Assembly: GCA_964543795.1 (NCBI GenBank) | Contig: CAZIZN010000026.1 | Span: 1 to 64,000, forward strand | DNA from: JACKIC01 sp964543795 | Lineage (GTDB): Bacteria > Planctomycetota > UBA1135 > UBA2386 | DNA: 64,000 bases | Direction of reading: 5' to 3' | Shown here: piece after piece, positions 19,037 to 26,687 of the stretch | Layout of the letters: the number at the start of each line of letters is the position of its first letter | How positions within the stretch are numbered: position 1 is the stretch's first letter | Notes under the pieces: generated by a model | The model's database searches: none | What the model was told of the DNA's origin: nothing | What the model saw: the letters and a program-made list of their open reading frames with translations, nothing else | Made by a program: the position numbers and the translations under genes

Positions 19037-19171
19037 ATGAAGCTCAAGGTTCGTCGTTCGAAGCTGAAGCGCCTCAAGAAGGTCGGCTTCCGCACGCGCA
19101 GCAAGACCGCCGGTGGCCGCAAGGTCATCAAGCGCAAGATCCGCCGCTCGGGCAAGTTCCGCGTCGGCTAG
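19037..19171 (+). CDS. rpmH: Large ribosomal subunit protein bL34
   Basis: 44-residue, extremely basic protein. The segment RLKKVGFRTRSKTAGGRKVI aligns with the conserved bL34 core (HGFRARM..K.GRKVL..RR in other bacteria), and the length is right for the family. It lacks the usual N-terminal KRTYQPS; the start here is MKLKVRRSKLKR, a variant. bL34 normally sits directly before rnpA and yidC near the origin, but neither is adjacent here. It is preceded by a strong promoter. The alternative, an unrelated basic peptide, seems unlikely given the GFR-TAGGRK core. Confidence 0.8.
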   Translation: MKLKVRRSKLKRLKKVGFRTRSKTAGGRKVIKRKIRRSGKFRVG

Positions 19172-19496
19172 TCCGGCAACGCCGGTTCGGCACAGCGGCC
19201 GCGGCGCGAAGCGCCGGGCAGGTCGCGTGCCGCACCGCCGCGCCGCGCGACCGGCGGGGGATGACCGACCGGCGGCGATGACGGTGTGCGGACGGCGCCG
19301 TTCGTCCGACTGGCTGCTGGTCCGACCGGTGGGGAGGTGCCCTCGGCCCACGCCGTCGAGCCGACCGAGGTGAGCCCATCGAGGTGCACCACGGCATGTC
19401 GGCCACGTAGCCGCCGGGGCGGGGTTCGTTCCCCCTCGGGCCAAGTCGCCGCCCGGCGGCGTTATCTGAACGCGCTTCTCGAGGAACGCCCTCGGA
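19172..19496. other. 325-base gap after rpmH with no gene
   Basis: No supported coding region. rnpA, expected after rpmH in most bacteria, is not found: no short basic ORF with its conserved arginine motif is visible. The gap holds GC-rich inverted repeats, including a GGGG-TTCGTTC-CCCC hairpin (19421-19434), which may end the rpmH transcript. A short structured RNA cannot be excluded. Confidence 0.5.
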
Positions 19497-20255
19497 TCAG
19501 CTGCCCGGCAGCTGGTTCTTCAGGAAGGCCATGTCCGCGGCGAACTGGTGCAGCGCCGCGCGGTCGGTCTCGTGGACCTTGGTGAACTTCGCGGTGACCC
19601 GGATGCTGTCGTCGGCCGACGGCTCGGTCGCCTCCACCGTGCCCTCGAGTTCGAAGAAGCTGCGTTTGATCATCTTCACCTGGAACTTCAGGTGGAGGTC
19701 GCCGCCCGGGAAGAACAGCTGCTTGGCCATGTCGACGGAGATGCCGGCCTTCTTGCCGCTCCAGACGAACTGCACCTTGTTGCCGTCGACGTTGAGCATC
19801 GTGCCGAGCAGGGTGCGCTTGCCGCCGATCATCTTGTTGCGGATCTCGTCCGTGAAGGTGATCAGGACCTTCTCGCGGTCGACGGGCGCCTCCCCGGTCA
19901 GCTCGCGCTGGTTCAGGTGCTTGATGATCGCCTTGGTCGCCTCCTGCTCGTTCTCGTGCAGGGCGATCAGCTTGTCGATGCCGACCTTGGAGATCACGTC
20001 GCGCACGAACGGCGACGGCTGGGCGATCACGAGATCGCCGCCCTCGGCGCGGCAGCGCTTGAAGGCCTTGATCACCGCTCCCAGCGCGGTGGAGTTGATG
20101 AACTTCACCAGCCGCATGTCGAGGATCATGTGGTTCACGCCGCGCTCCACGAGGTCCTCGACTTCCTCCATCAGGAGCGGGCAGTAGAACGTGTCGAACT
20201 CGCCCTTGAGCGTGAGGACGGCGTAGTCTTCGTGCTGCGACTTGTCGATCTTCAT
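19497..20255 (-). CDS. STAS-domain anti-anti-sigma-like protein with PilZ-like C-terminus
   Basis: 252 residues. Residues about 1-110 are a STAS domain (HEDYAVLTLKGEFDTFYCPLL, then HMILDMRLVKFINSTALGAV). The Ser in FINSTALG is at the position phosphorylated in SpoIIAA/RsbV proteins. Residues about 130-245 form a beta-rich domain (ITFTDEIRNKMIGGKRTLLG to RVTAKFTKVHETDRAALHQF) with PilZ-like length and ending. The usual c-di-GMP motifs (RxxxR and [D/N]xSxxG) are not visible, so ligand binding is doubtful. It is divergent from a GAF/SpoIIE phosphatase gene 121 bases away that could dephosphorylate it. The ATG at 20255 is preferred to an in-frame upstream start. Confidence 0.75.
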   Translation of the reverse strand: MKIDKSQHEDYAVLTLKGEFDTFYCPLLMEEVEDLVERGVNHMILDMRLVKFINSTALGAVIKAFKRCRAEGGDLVIAQPSPFVRDVISKVGIDKLIALHENEQEATKAIIKHLNQRELTGEAPVDREKVLITFTDEIRNKMIGGKRTLLGTMLNVDGNKVQFVWSGKKAGISVDMAKQLFFPGGDLHLKFQVKMIKRSFFELEGTVEATEPSADDSIRVTAKFTKVHETDRAALHQFAADMAFLKNQLPGS

Positions 20256-20376
20256 GGTGTGGTGCGGCGCGGCGGCCGAGCGGGGGATTCTGGCGGTCGC
20301 GGCGACGACACGCAACCGCGCGTCGTGTTTCCCGGCGTGCGCAGGGCGGCCGCGGGCGCTAGATTGGCTTCACGGC

Positions 20377-21720
20377 ATGAAACGGTTCTGGTTCTGGAGG
20401 CGCGCCGAGGCGGCCAAGGTGGAGCGCCCGTCCAGCGATGCGCGCGAGGGGTCGACCTTGCTCACCGGTGATCCCGACGAGGATTCCCGTTCGCTCGAGA
20501 TCCTGCTCGACACGATCGCCGCGGTGACCCTCAACATCGACCTCGACGCCGTCCTGCGCGACATCGTCTCGCGCTCGTTGATGGTCACCCGGGCCGAGCG
20601 GGCGATCCTGTTGCTCGGCGAGACGGCCGACGACCTGCGCGTCCGTGTGGCCCAGGATCGCGAGGGCAACTCGCTGACCGGGGACCTGCAGTGGAGTCGC
20701 TCGCTGGTGCGGCGCTGCCTCGAGGAGGAGGTCGCCGTGCGGTCGGTCGTGCAGTCGGACCAGCAGGCGCTCGAACTCGGCCAGTCCGTCTACGACCTGA
20801 AGCTGCGGGCGGTCATGTGTGCGCCGATGCTGGCCCGCGACCGGGTGATCGGGGTGATCTACGTCGATTCGCGGGCGGTGCGGCGCGAGTTCTCGGCCCG
20901 CGACCTGGCGCTGTTCGGTGCCATCTCGGCGCAACTCGCGATCGCGGTCGAGAACGCGCGCCTGCACGCCGATTCGCTCGAGAAGGCCCGCCTCGAGAAG
21001 GACGTCGAGATCGCTCGGCGCATCCAGCAGCACCTGTTGCCGCGCATCCCGGAGGACCTGCAGGGCCTCGACATCGGTGTGCGGTATCGGGCCGCCGAGC
21101 ACGCCTCGGGGGACACCTACGACCTCGTGCCGTTGACCGGCGGGCGGCTGGCCGTGGTCATCGGCGACGTCACCGGGCACGGGGTCGGGGCCGCCCTGCT
21201 GACCCACGCCGTGCAGGCCGCGCTGCGCAGCTACCTCGAGACCATCGACGATCCGAGCGAGATCATCACCCGTCTCAATCGTCGTCTCGTCGCCAGCGTC
21301 GAGACCGGCAACTTCATGTCGCTGATGCTCGCCATCGTCGATCCGGCGGCGCGCAAGCTGCACTACGTCAACGCCGGGCACCCCGGGCTCGTGCTCTGCC
21401 AGGCGGGCGGCAGTCGCGTGCTCGACAAGACGGGCATGGTGCTCGGCGTCGTCGGCGAGCAGACCTACGAACTCAGCCCGACCATCGAACTGTCGCCCGG
21501 GGACCTGTTGTTCCTGTACACGGACGGCGTCGACGAGGCCATGTCGCCCGGCCGCGAGGTCTTCGGCGTCGAGCGCCTGTCCGCACTGCTGCAGCAGCAC
21601 CGTTCCAGTCCGGCGGAGGTCGTGCTGGACCGGGTCGACGCTGCGATCGCGGCGCACGTCGGCGCGGCCGGCAAGCCCGCGGACGACGTGGCGATGATCG
21701 CCGTCAAACTCTCGCGATGA
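20377..21720 (+). CDS. GAF-domain SpoIIE/PP2C-type serine phosphatase (RsbU-like)
   Basis: 447 residues. A GAF sensory domain spans about 45-195 (LDTIAAVTLNIDLDAVLRDI, RAVMCAPMLARDRVIGVIYV). A short coiled linker follows (EKDVEIARRIQQHLLPRIPEDL), then a SpoIIE-like PP2C domain. The metal-binding acidic residues appear in GDTYDLVPL, GDVTGHGVGAALL, YTDGVDEAMS and DDVAMIAVKL. Such proteins dephosphorylate STAS-domain antagonists in partner-switching systems, and the divergent STAS gene is the obvious candidate substrate. A TAGATT hexamer (20360-20365) ends 11 bases before the ATG. It overlaps the next gene by ATGA. Confidence 0.9.
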   Translation: MKRFWFWRRAEAAKVERPSSDAREGSTLLTGDPDEDSRSLEILLDTIAAVTLNIDLDAVLRDIVSRSLMVTRAERAILLLGETADDLRVRVAQDREGNSLTGDLQWSRSLVRRCLEEEVAVRSVVQSDQQALELGQSVYDLKLRAVMCAPMLARDRVIGVIYVDSRAVRREFSARDLALFGAISAQLAIAVENARLHADSLEKARLEKDVEIARRIQQHLLPRIPEDLQGLDIGVRYRAAEHASGDTYDLVPLTGGRLAVVIGDVTGHGVGAALLTHAVQAALRSYLETIDDPSEIITRLNRRLVASVETGNFMSLMLAIVDPAARKLHYVNAGHPGLVLCQAGGSRVLDKTGMVLGVVGEQTYELSPTIELSPGDLLFLYTDGVDEAMSPGREVFGVERLSALLQQHRSSPAEVVLDRVDAAIAAHVGAAGKPADDVAMIAVKLSR

Positions 21721-22664
21721 AGAAGCCGCCTGCCCGTCGTACACCCCTGCTCCTCCTGCCCGCCGTGGTCCTGCTCGGCGTGCTGGGCTGGTTCGCGTTC
21801 GATGCGTGGCGCGCCAGCTCGGCCGCGGCGGCGGCGCGAGTCGAGCTGCTGCAGGAGGTCGAGGACGAACTCGCGAGGCGACCGGTGGACACCAGCGCCT
21901 TGTCGCGCCTCGTCGCACGCATCCAGAAGCTCGACGACCACGCGAACGCCGTCGACCTGCTCGCAGCACAGGCGCGGATCGAACTCGCGCGCGGCCGTCC
22001 CGAACGGGCCTTCGAACTCTACGTCTCCGTCGGGGATCGCCCCGCCGCGAGCGATGCCGACCGCCGCCTGCTGGCGACGATCCTGCTGCGGCGGCACGAA
22101 GGCGGTGGGGGCGACCGATCCACGCGCGACGGCTGGCTGCGCGACGGCGCCGCCCTGGCGCTCCGCGTAGCGGAGGCCACCGGCGCTGCGGCCGACTGGT
22201 TCGCCGCCTGGCAGGCCGCCGTGCGGCTCGGCGACGACGCGCTGGCGACGCGCTGCCGCGAACAGTTGTCGGCGGTCGACGCCGAGAGCCGGGAGGCGCG
22301 CCTCGCGGCCGCGGCAGCGAGCTTCCGGCCCGAGGATCCGCCCGATGCGCTGCGCCTGCTCGGAGTCGAGTACGACGAGCCGCCGGTCGAGCTGGCCGCG
22401 ATGCTCGTACTGCTGCAGTTGCAGGCAGGTGAGACCGCTGCGGCGGTCGCTGCGGTGGAGCCGCTGCTGGCCCGGGCCGGCGGCGTGACCGCCGTGCGAT
22501 GGTGTGCCGCGCTCGTCTTCCACGTCTGCGTGCTCAACAGCCGCGACGAGGTGGAGCGGGGCACGTGGCTGCCGCGGCGCAACGCGCAGCTCGACTGGCT
22601 GCTCGAGAACACTTCGCCCGAGGACGTGCGCCGCGAACAGTGGGCGGCGATGCGCGCTTCCTGA
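21717..22664 (+). CDS. Membrane-anchored helical-repeat (TPR-like) protein
   Basis: 315 residues. An N-terminal signal anchor spans about 8-28 (RTPLLLLPAVVLLGVLGWFAF). The rest is Ala/Arg/Glu-rich helical repeats resembling TPRs (for example AQARIELARGRPERAFELYV and LQAGETAAAVAAVEPLLARA). No catalytic motif was seen. It overlaps the phosphatase gene by 4 bases, so the two are translationally coupled and may work together, perhaps as an envelope-side input to the partner-switching pathway. That role is inference. Confidence 0.75.
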   Translation: MKKPPARRTPLLLLPAVVLLGVLGWFAFDAWRASSAAAAARVELLQEVEDELARRPVDTSALSRLVARIQKLDDHANAVDLLAAQARIELARGRPERAFELYVSVGDRPAASDADRRLLATILLRRHEGGGGDRSTRDGWLRDGAALALRVAEATGAAADWFAAWQAAVRLGDDALATRCREQLSAVDAESREARLAAAAASFRPEDPPDALRLLGVEYDEPPVELAAMLVLLQLQAGETAAAVAAVEPLLARAGGVTAVRWCAALVFHVCVLNSRDEVERGTWLPRRNAQLDWLLENTSPEDVRREQWAAMRAS

Positions 22665-22674
22665 GGCGCGCGCC

Positions 22675-23499
22675 TCACCGCAAGGCGGCGAGTCCTGCGG
22701 CCACCACGGCCAGGACCGGCGCCACGGCCCAGCGCGGCAGGCCGCGGTGGTGCAGGATGTGCGACAGGTGGCGTCGATCGCCGACCCAGGGCGGCAGGCC
22801 GAGCCAGAGCCGCGCCGCGATGACCTGGGCGAAGTCGGCCAGCGGCACCGCGACGGCGAGCAGTTCGCGCGGCGCCGTCCGCGCCTGCGCCGCCGCGGCC
22901 AGCCCTGCGGCCAGACCGAGGTGGTAGGCGCCGCAGTCGCCGAGGAAGGCGCGCGGCCGCGGCCAGTTCCACGGCAGGAAACCGATCGCGGCCCAGCCGA
23001 TCGCGGCGAACGGACCGTTCCATCCGCCCAGCGCCAACAGCGCCACCGCCGAGAGGCTTCCCGCGACGCCGTCCATGTTGTCGAGGAAGTTCGTGGCGTT
23101 GCACAGCACGAACGCGAGGCCGGCCGCGAGCAGCCAGTCGACCGGGGCGGCGCCCGGATCGACGAACGTCGCGGCGCCGAGCAGCGAGGCGGCGCCGAGC
23201 AGGGCGCCCTTGATGCGCCAATCGAGGCCGTCGCCATGCTCCTTGCCGCGGTCGTCGACGAAACCCGTGACGGCGGCCAGGATCAGCGGCCCCGTCAGCG
23301 TGCGCAGCTCGCTCGCCGCGACCCAGGCGACGCTCGCGACGGCCACGGCGATGCCCGCGAGCGGGATCGGCCGGTCGTGCTGTTTGCGCGGTTGGGTGGG
23401 CGGGTCGTCGGGCAGGCAGCCCCAGACGCGCCGGTTGATCCAGAGCAGAAGCCCCGTCAGGACCAGCGACGCCAGGGCGGCACAAGCGGCGTGTGGCAT
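22675..23499 (-). CDS. MraY/WecA-family polyprenyl-phosphate sugar-1-phosphate transferase
   Basis: 274-residue polytopic membrane enzyme. The family motifs are visible: DDRGKEHG early, the NATNFLDNMDGVAG loop (NxxNxxDxxDG), the catalytic Asp in FLGDCGAYHLGL, and the cytoplasmic substrate loop DRRHLSHILHHRGLPR. Such enzymes transfer a sugar-1-phosphate from a UDP-sugar onto undecaprenyl phosphate, starting a lipid-linked glycan. At 274 residues it is shorter than most MraY proteins (about 320-360) and is more like WecA/TagO relatives. It starts at an ATG sharing one base with the nadD stop (TGATG), so the two genes are coupled. Confidence 0.85.
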   Translation of the reverse strand: MPHAACAALASLVLTGLLLWINRRVWGCLPDDPPTQPRKQHDRPIPLAGIAVAVASVAWVAASELRTLTGPLILAAVTGFVDDRGKEHGDGLDWRIKGALLGAASLLGAATFVDPGAAPVDWLLAAGLAFVLCNATNFLDNMDGVAGSLSAVALLALGGWNGPFAAIGWAAIGFLPWNWPRPRAFLGDCGAYHLGLAAGLAAAAQARTAPRELLAVAVPLADFAQVIAARLWLGLPPWVGDRRHLSHILHHRGLPRWAVAPVLAVVAAGLAALR

Positions 23500-24146
23500 C
23501 AGCGGCGGTAGAGCCCGTGGGCGTCGATGTAGGCGAGGACGGCGGGGGCGATCGCGGCGGCCGGTCGTTCGCCGGCGCGGAGTCGCGCGCGCAGTCCGGT
23601 CGAGTTGACGTCGTCGGCCTCGACCTCGAGCACGTTGTCTAGCAGGGACGCGCGCTCCTCGGAGGTGAGATCCAGCGCGGCGAGCTGCGCTGCGTGCACC
23701 GGGTGGCCGGCGCGCGGACACGTGACCACGGTCGCCAGCGCGAGCAGGCGGTGGTGTTCGCGCCACGTCGGCAGCAGCGGCAGGTTGTCGCTGCCGATCA
23801 GGAAGAACAGTCGCACGCCGGGATGTTCGCGCTGCAGTTCGGCGAGCGTGTCGACGGTGTAGGATCGTCCGCGGCGGCGGACCTCGCGATCGTCGACCGC
23901 GATGCGCGGGTCCGCGGCGAAGGCGAGCCGGCACATCGCCAGGCGGTGGGCTGCGGGGGTGCGGTCGGGGTCCTGCTTGTGGGGGTGGTTGCCGGCCGGG
24001 ATCACCAGCAGGCGAGCGATCGGCAGCCGCGCGAGGGCCTGCGCCGCAAGGCGCAGGTGCGTGGCGTGCGGCGGATCGAAGGCGCCGCCCAGGATGCCGA
24101 GCCCCGGGGCAGTCGGTCGGGCCGGGTTCCCTGCCGCAGCGTGCAT
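23499..24146 (-). CDS. nadD: Nicotinate-nucleotide adenylyltransferase
   Basis: 215-residue NadD, which adenylates nicotinate mononucleotide in NAD synthesis. The nucleotidyltransferase motif is GGAFDPPHATHL, where the usual HxGH reads HATH. NHPHKQ, RRRGRSYTVDTL and the C-terminal VNSTGLRARLRAGE (the SSTxIR-type motif) are in place. The ATG at 24146 gives the standard length; upstream codons in the same frame are rejected as too long and low-complexity. It is followed by the coupled MraY/WecA-like gene. The HATH variant keeps both histidines, so activity is expected. Confidence 0.93.
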   Translation of the reverse strand: MHAAAGNPARPTAPGLGILGGAFDPPHATHLRLAAQALARLPIARLLVIPAGNHPHKQDPDRTPAAHRLAMCRLAFAADPRIAVDDREVRRRGRSYTVDTLAELQREHPGVRLFFLIGSDNLPLLPTWREHHRLLALATVVTCPRAGHPVHAAQLAALDLTSEERASLLDNVLEVEADDVNSTGLRARLRAGERPAAAIAPAVLAYIDAHGLYRR

Positions 24147-24210
24147 TGGGCGGCGGAGCGTAGCGTTGCCGTGGCGCCCGCGGGAACGGCGAAGTTGCGT
24201 CAGCGAGGGG

Positions 24211-24239
24211 TTGCTTGCCGCAACGCGGCTCGGTAGTTT
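24211..24239 (+). promoter_or_regulatory. Putative promoter of the small lipoprotein gene
   Basis: TTGCTT (24211-24216), a 17-base spacer and TAGTTT (24234-24239), about 75 bases before the ATG at 24314. The spacer contains the 12-mer GCCGCAACGCGG that also occurs in the tandem repeats further downstream. Confidence 0.4.
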
Positions 24240-24313
24240 CCGGCGCCCCGGGTGCGCCCTCTCCCCGCACCTCTGCCACGCAGACCCCAACCGGCTACCA
24301 AGACCGCACGAAC

Positions 24314-24673
24314 ATGCGCCAGCTTGCACTCGTCCTTTGCCTGCTGCCCCTCGCCGCTTGCTCCTCCTTCGCCTGGGAAGGCCAAGGTGGTGACCTGACG
24401 GCCGAACAGAAGAACCGCGGCATCAAGGACGTCGCGGCCCTGAGCTCGAAGTACGAGACGGAGTCCTACTTCCGCGGCCTGCGCCGCCGCAGCGACGGCA
24501 TCAACAACGCCTTCGGCCGCGACCTCGGCTCGATCACGACCTTCTTCGATCGCCACTTCTGGAACTACGACCCGAACGATCCCACCGTGAACTACCCGTC
24601 GGAGACGGGCAAGATCGAGCACACGGGTCGCTTCCTGCTCGACACGACCGGCGGCATCTGGCTCCCGCGCTGA
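24314..24673 (+). CDS. Small lipoprotein of unknown function
   Basis: 119 residues starting MRQLALVLCLLPLAACSSF. The lipobox LAAC with Ser-Ser after the cysteine indicates an outer-membrane-type lipoprotein. The mature part is charged and contains GLRRRSDGINNAFGRDLGSI and FFDRHFWNYDPNDPT, without a known domain. The ATG at 24314 is chosen because it begins the signal peptide; an in-frame TTG 33 codons upstream falls in the promoter. It is convergent with rsmG, with a three-copy tandem repeat between them. Confidence 0.8.
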   Translation: MRQLALVLCLLPLAACSSFAWEGQGGDLTAEQKNRGIKDVAALSSKYETESYFRGLRRRSDGINNAFGRDLGSITTFFDRHFWNYDPNDPTVNYPSETGKIEHTGRFLLDTTGGIWLPR

Positions 24674-24985
24674 GCGGCACCGGCCGCAGCGGCCGGCCCC
24701 GCTCAGCCTCCTGCCGACCCGCCGCCGCAACGCGGATGACGGAGTCGGCGAGCTGCAGCCTCCAGCCCGCTGCGGCGGCGAATGCGGAGCGGCACCGGCC
24801 GCAGCGGCCGGCCCCGCTCAGCCTCCTGCCGACCCGCCGCCGCAACGCGGATGACGGAGTCGGCGAGCTGTAGCCTCCAGCCCGCTGCGGCGGCGCGCGT
24901 TGGGCGGCACTGGCCGCAGCGGCCGGCCCCGCTCAGCCTCCTCCCGACCTGCCGCCGCAACGTGGATGACGGAGTCAGCAAGCTC
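24672..24985. repeat. Three-copy 115-bp tandem repeat between convergent genes
   Basis: Copies begin at 24672, 24787 and 24902, so the period is exactly 115 bases. Copies 1 and 2 are nearly identical over about 105 bases; copy 3 is more diverged and fades near 24985. Each begins with a GC-rich hairpin (CCGGCCG-CAG-CGGCCGG at 24680-24696 in copy 1; one arm base is changed in copy 3) and contains GCCGCAACGCGG (24724, 24839; variant at 24954). It fills the 321-base gap between the lipoprotein stop and rsmG and shows no coding sequence. Confidence 0.9.
24680..24696 (+). terminator. Hairpin immediately after the lipoprotein gene
   Basis: A perfect 7-bp stem with a CAG loop, 7 bases after the stop codon. 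It is followed by GC-rich sequence rather than a T-tract. The same hairpin is repeated at 24795-24811 and, with one changed arm base, at 24910-24926. Confidence 0.45.
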
Positions 24986-24994
24986 CCGCTGTCG

Positions 24995-25648
24995 TCAGCC
25001 TGGACTGCGTTGCCAGATCGCGAGCGTGCGATGGCGGGCGGCCGGCTCCGGCAGGTCGTAGCCCAGCAGGCGCGGTTTGCGGAACATCGGCAGCCGATCG
25101 GGAACCTGCGCGTCCGCATCGAGCCACGCGACGAGGTGGCCGCCGGGCCGCGTCAGCGGCGCGGCGAGCTCGGCGATCAGTTCCGGCTTGCCGACGGCGC
25201 GAGCGGTGACGACGTCGAACGCGTGGCGCAGCTCGGTTCGCAGTGCAGGGGCCTGGGCGGCGTCGAGCTGGATCACCTCGGCGTTGGCGAGACCGGCCGT
25301 GACGAGGCAGGAGCCGATCGCGCGCACCTTCTTGCCGGTGCGGTCCATGAGCAGGACCGACGCACGCGGGTGCAGCGCCGCGAGCGCGACGCCGGGGAAG
25401 CCGTTGCCGGTGCCGATGTCGAGCGCGTGGTGCGGCACGATCCCGGCGCGCGCGAAGGCGAGCGCGTCGAGCACGTGCAGGACGACGGCCTGCTCGCGGT
25501 CGCGCACGGCCGTGAGGTTGATCTGCTCGTTGAGCAGCAGCATGGCGTCGAGGTAGCGCAGCAGACGCTCGGCGCCGGAGGGCGTGAGGGTGGGGGCGAA
25601 CGGGCGGGCCAGCTCGCACAGGCGGCCAGGGTCGGTCGGCGCGGTCAC
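24995..25648 (-). CDS. rsmG: 16S rRNA (guanine(527)-N(7))-methyltransferase RsmG
   Basis: 217-residue SAM-dependent methyltransferase (GidB) that methylates G527 of 16S rRNA. The SAM-binding motif is HALDIGTGNGFPGVALA. LLLNEQINLTAVRD and DRTGKKVRAIGSCL are family signatures. It starts with GTG at 25648. It is usually found beside mnmG and parAB near the origin; here it is about 10 kb from mnmG. It is preceded on the same strand by miaA after a 43-base gap and may be co-transcribed with it. Confidence 0.95.
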   Translation of the reverse strand: MTAPTDPGRLCELARPFAPTLTPSGAERLLRYLDAMLLLNEQINLTAVRDREQAVVLHVLDALAFARAGIVPHHALDIGTGNGFPGVALAALHPRASVLLMDRTGKKVRAIGSCLVTAGLANAEVIQLDAAQAPALRTELRHAFDVVTARAVGKPELIAELAAPLTRPGGHLVAWLDADAQVPDRLPMFRKPRLLGYDLPEPAARHRTLAIWQRSPG

Positions 25649-25691
25649 GTCGGCGATCTTGACCGGCCGCCGTCGTGGTGCAACGGCGCGT

Positions 25692-26621
25692 TCAGCCTTC
25701 CGCCGCGAGTGCGTCGTGGAGCTCTCCGGGGCCGGCGTCGGGCTCGATCCAGCGGATCTCCGGCAACCGGCGCAGCCACGTGGTCTGTCTCCGGATCAGG
25801 CGGTGCGTGTTGCGGCGGATGCGGTTGCGCAGTTCCTCGCGGTCCTTGAAGCGGCCGCGCAGGAACTCGCGGCACTCCGCATAGCCGATCGCCGCGCCCG
25901 AGGTGCGCGAGAAGCCGCCGCTGCGTTCGATGCGCTCGGTCTCGTCGAGCAGGCCGTGGTCGAGCATCCACTCGGTCCGCGCGCGCACGCGCGCGTGCAG
26001 GTCGTCGCGGTCGCGGGCCGTGGCGACGATGCGGCAGGGCCGCAGCCAGCCGGGGCGGTCGAAGTGTTCCTGCTGCCGGCTGATCGGCACCCCGGTCAGT
26101 GCCAGGACCTCGTGCGCGCGCACGAGGCGTCGCAGGTCGTGGCGGTGGATGCGTGCGGCGGCGTCGGGATCGAGCTGCTGCAGTTCCGCGTGCAGCCGGC
26201 CGGGTTCGGCGTGCTCGCGCGCCTCGAGCGCGGCGCGCAGTGCGGGGTCGGCCGCGGGCGTCTGCATGAGGCCCTTGAAGAACGCCATCAGGTAGAGCGG
26301 CGTGCCGCCGACGAACAGCGTGCGGCGGCCGCGCCGCTGCACGTCGGCGAGCGCGGTGGCGGCGGCTTCGCACCAGCGCGCCGTGTCGAACGCCTCGCCG
26401 GGTTCGACCAGGTCGATCAGGTGGTGGGGCACCGCGGCGCGTTCGGCGGCCGAAGGCTTCGCCGTGCCGACGTCCATGCCGCGGTAGACCGCCATCGAGT
26501 CCATCGACAGGATTTCGAGGCCGAGCCGTTCGGCCAGGGCCAGGGCCAGCGCCGTCTTGCCCGACGCGGTCGGTCCGGTGACGACCCAGAGATCCGGAGG
26601 CTCGGCGGCGCGGGCGGTCAC
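25692..26621 (-). CDS. miaA: tRNA dimethylallyltransferase MiaA
   Basis: 309 residues. The P-loop GPTASGKTALA and DSMAVYRGMDVGTAKP are the family signatures (the second usually reads DSRQVYRG, so R-Q is replaced by M-A). It transfers a dimethylallyl group to A37 of tRNAs reading UNN codons. The middle swivel domain and the C-terminal zinc-less region are of normal length. The start is a GTG at 26621, 8 bases behind a clear promoter that diverges from the phosphoesterase promoter. It is followed by rsmG on the same strand. Confidence 0.95.
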   Translation of the reverse strand: MTARAAEPPDLWVVTGPTASGKTALALALAERLGLEILSMDSMAVYRGMDVGTAKPSAAERAAVPHHLIDLVEPGEAFDTARWCEAAATALADVQRRGRRTLFVGGTPLYLMAFFKGLMQTPAADPALRAALEAREHAEPGRLHAELQQLDPDAAARIHRHDLRRLVRAHEVLALTGVPISRQQEHFDRPGWLRPCRIVATARDRDDLHARVRARTEWMLDHGLLDETERIERSGGFSRTSGAAIGYAECREFLRGRFKDREELRNRIRRNTHRLIRRQTTWLRRLPEIRWIEPDAGPGELHDALAAEG

Positions 26622-26629
26622 GATGGGCG

Positions 26630-26658
26630 AAGTTAGCGTCTGCGGCTTTGCACGTCAG
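26630..26658 (-). promoter_or_regulatory. Promoter of miaA, overlapping the divergent phosphoesterase promoter
   Basis: On the minus strand CTGACG (26658-26653) and TAACTT (26635-26630) are 17 bases apart. The -10 ends 8 bases before the GTG. Its -35 touches the -35 of the plus-strand promoter at 26648-26676. Confidence 0.5.
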
Positions 26659-26676
26659 CAGCGACCTGCTTACCGT
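26648..26676 (+). promoter_or_regulatory. Promoter of the metallophosphoesterase gene
   Basis: TTGCAC (26648-26653), a 17-base spacer and TACCGT (26671-26676). The -10 ends 11 bases before the ATG at 26688. Confidence 0.5.
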
Positions 26677-26687
26677 GCTCCGCCCTC

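Noticed and set aside
19421..19434. A tRNA T-arm-like stem and loop (GGGG-TTCGTTC-CCCC)
   Set aside because: The loop has T where tRNAs have the invariant A58, there is no acceptor stem or anticodon arm around it, and it fits a simple hairpin better.
17504..19444. A 646-residue reading of the GT4 gene
   Set aside because: The extra N-terminus covers rpmH and its promoter on the other strand. The GT4 fold begins at MRILLVSHG (18796).
22665..22674. A GGCGCGCGCC palindrome between two convergent genes as a terminator
   Set aside because: It is self-complementary with no loop, and with only 10 bases between the genes its role is unclear.
24215..24313. A TTG start 33 codons upstream of the small lipoprotein
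   Set aside because: It falls inside the promoter, and the lipoprotein signal peptide would no longer be N-terminal.
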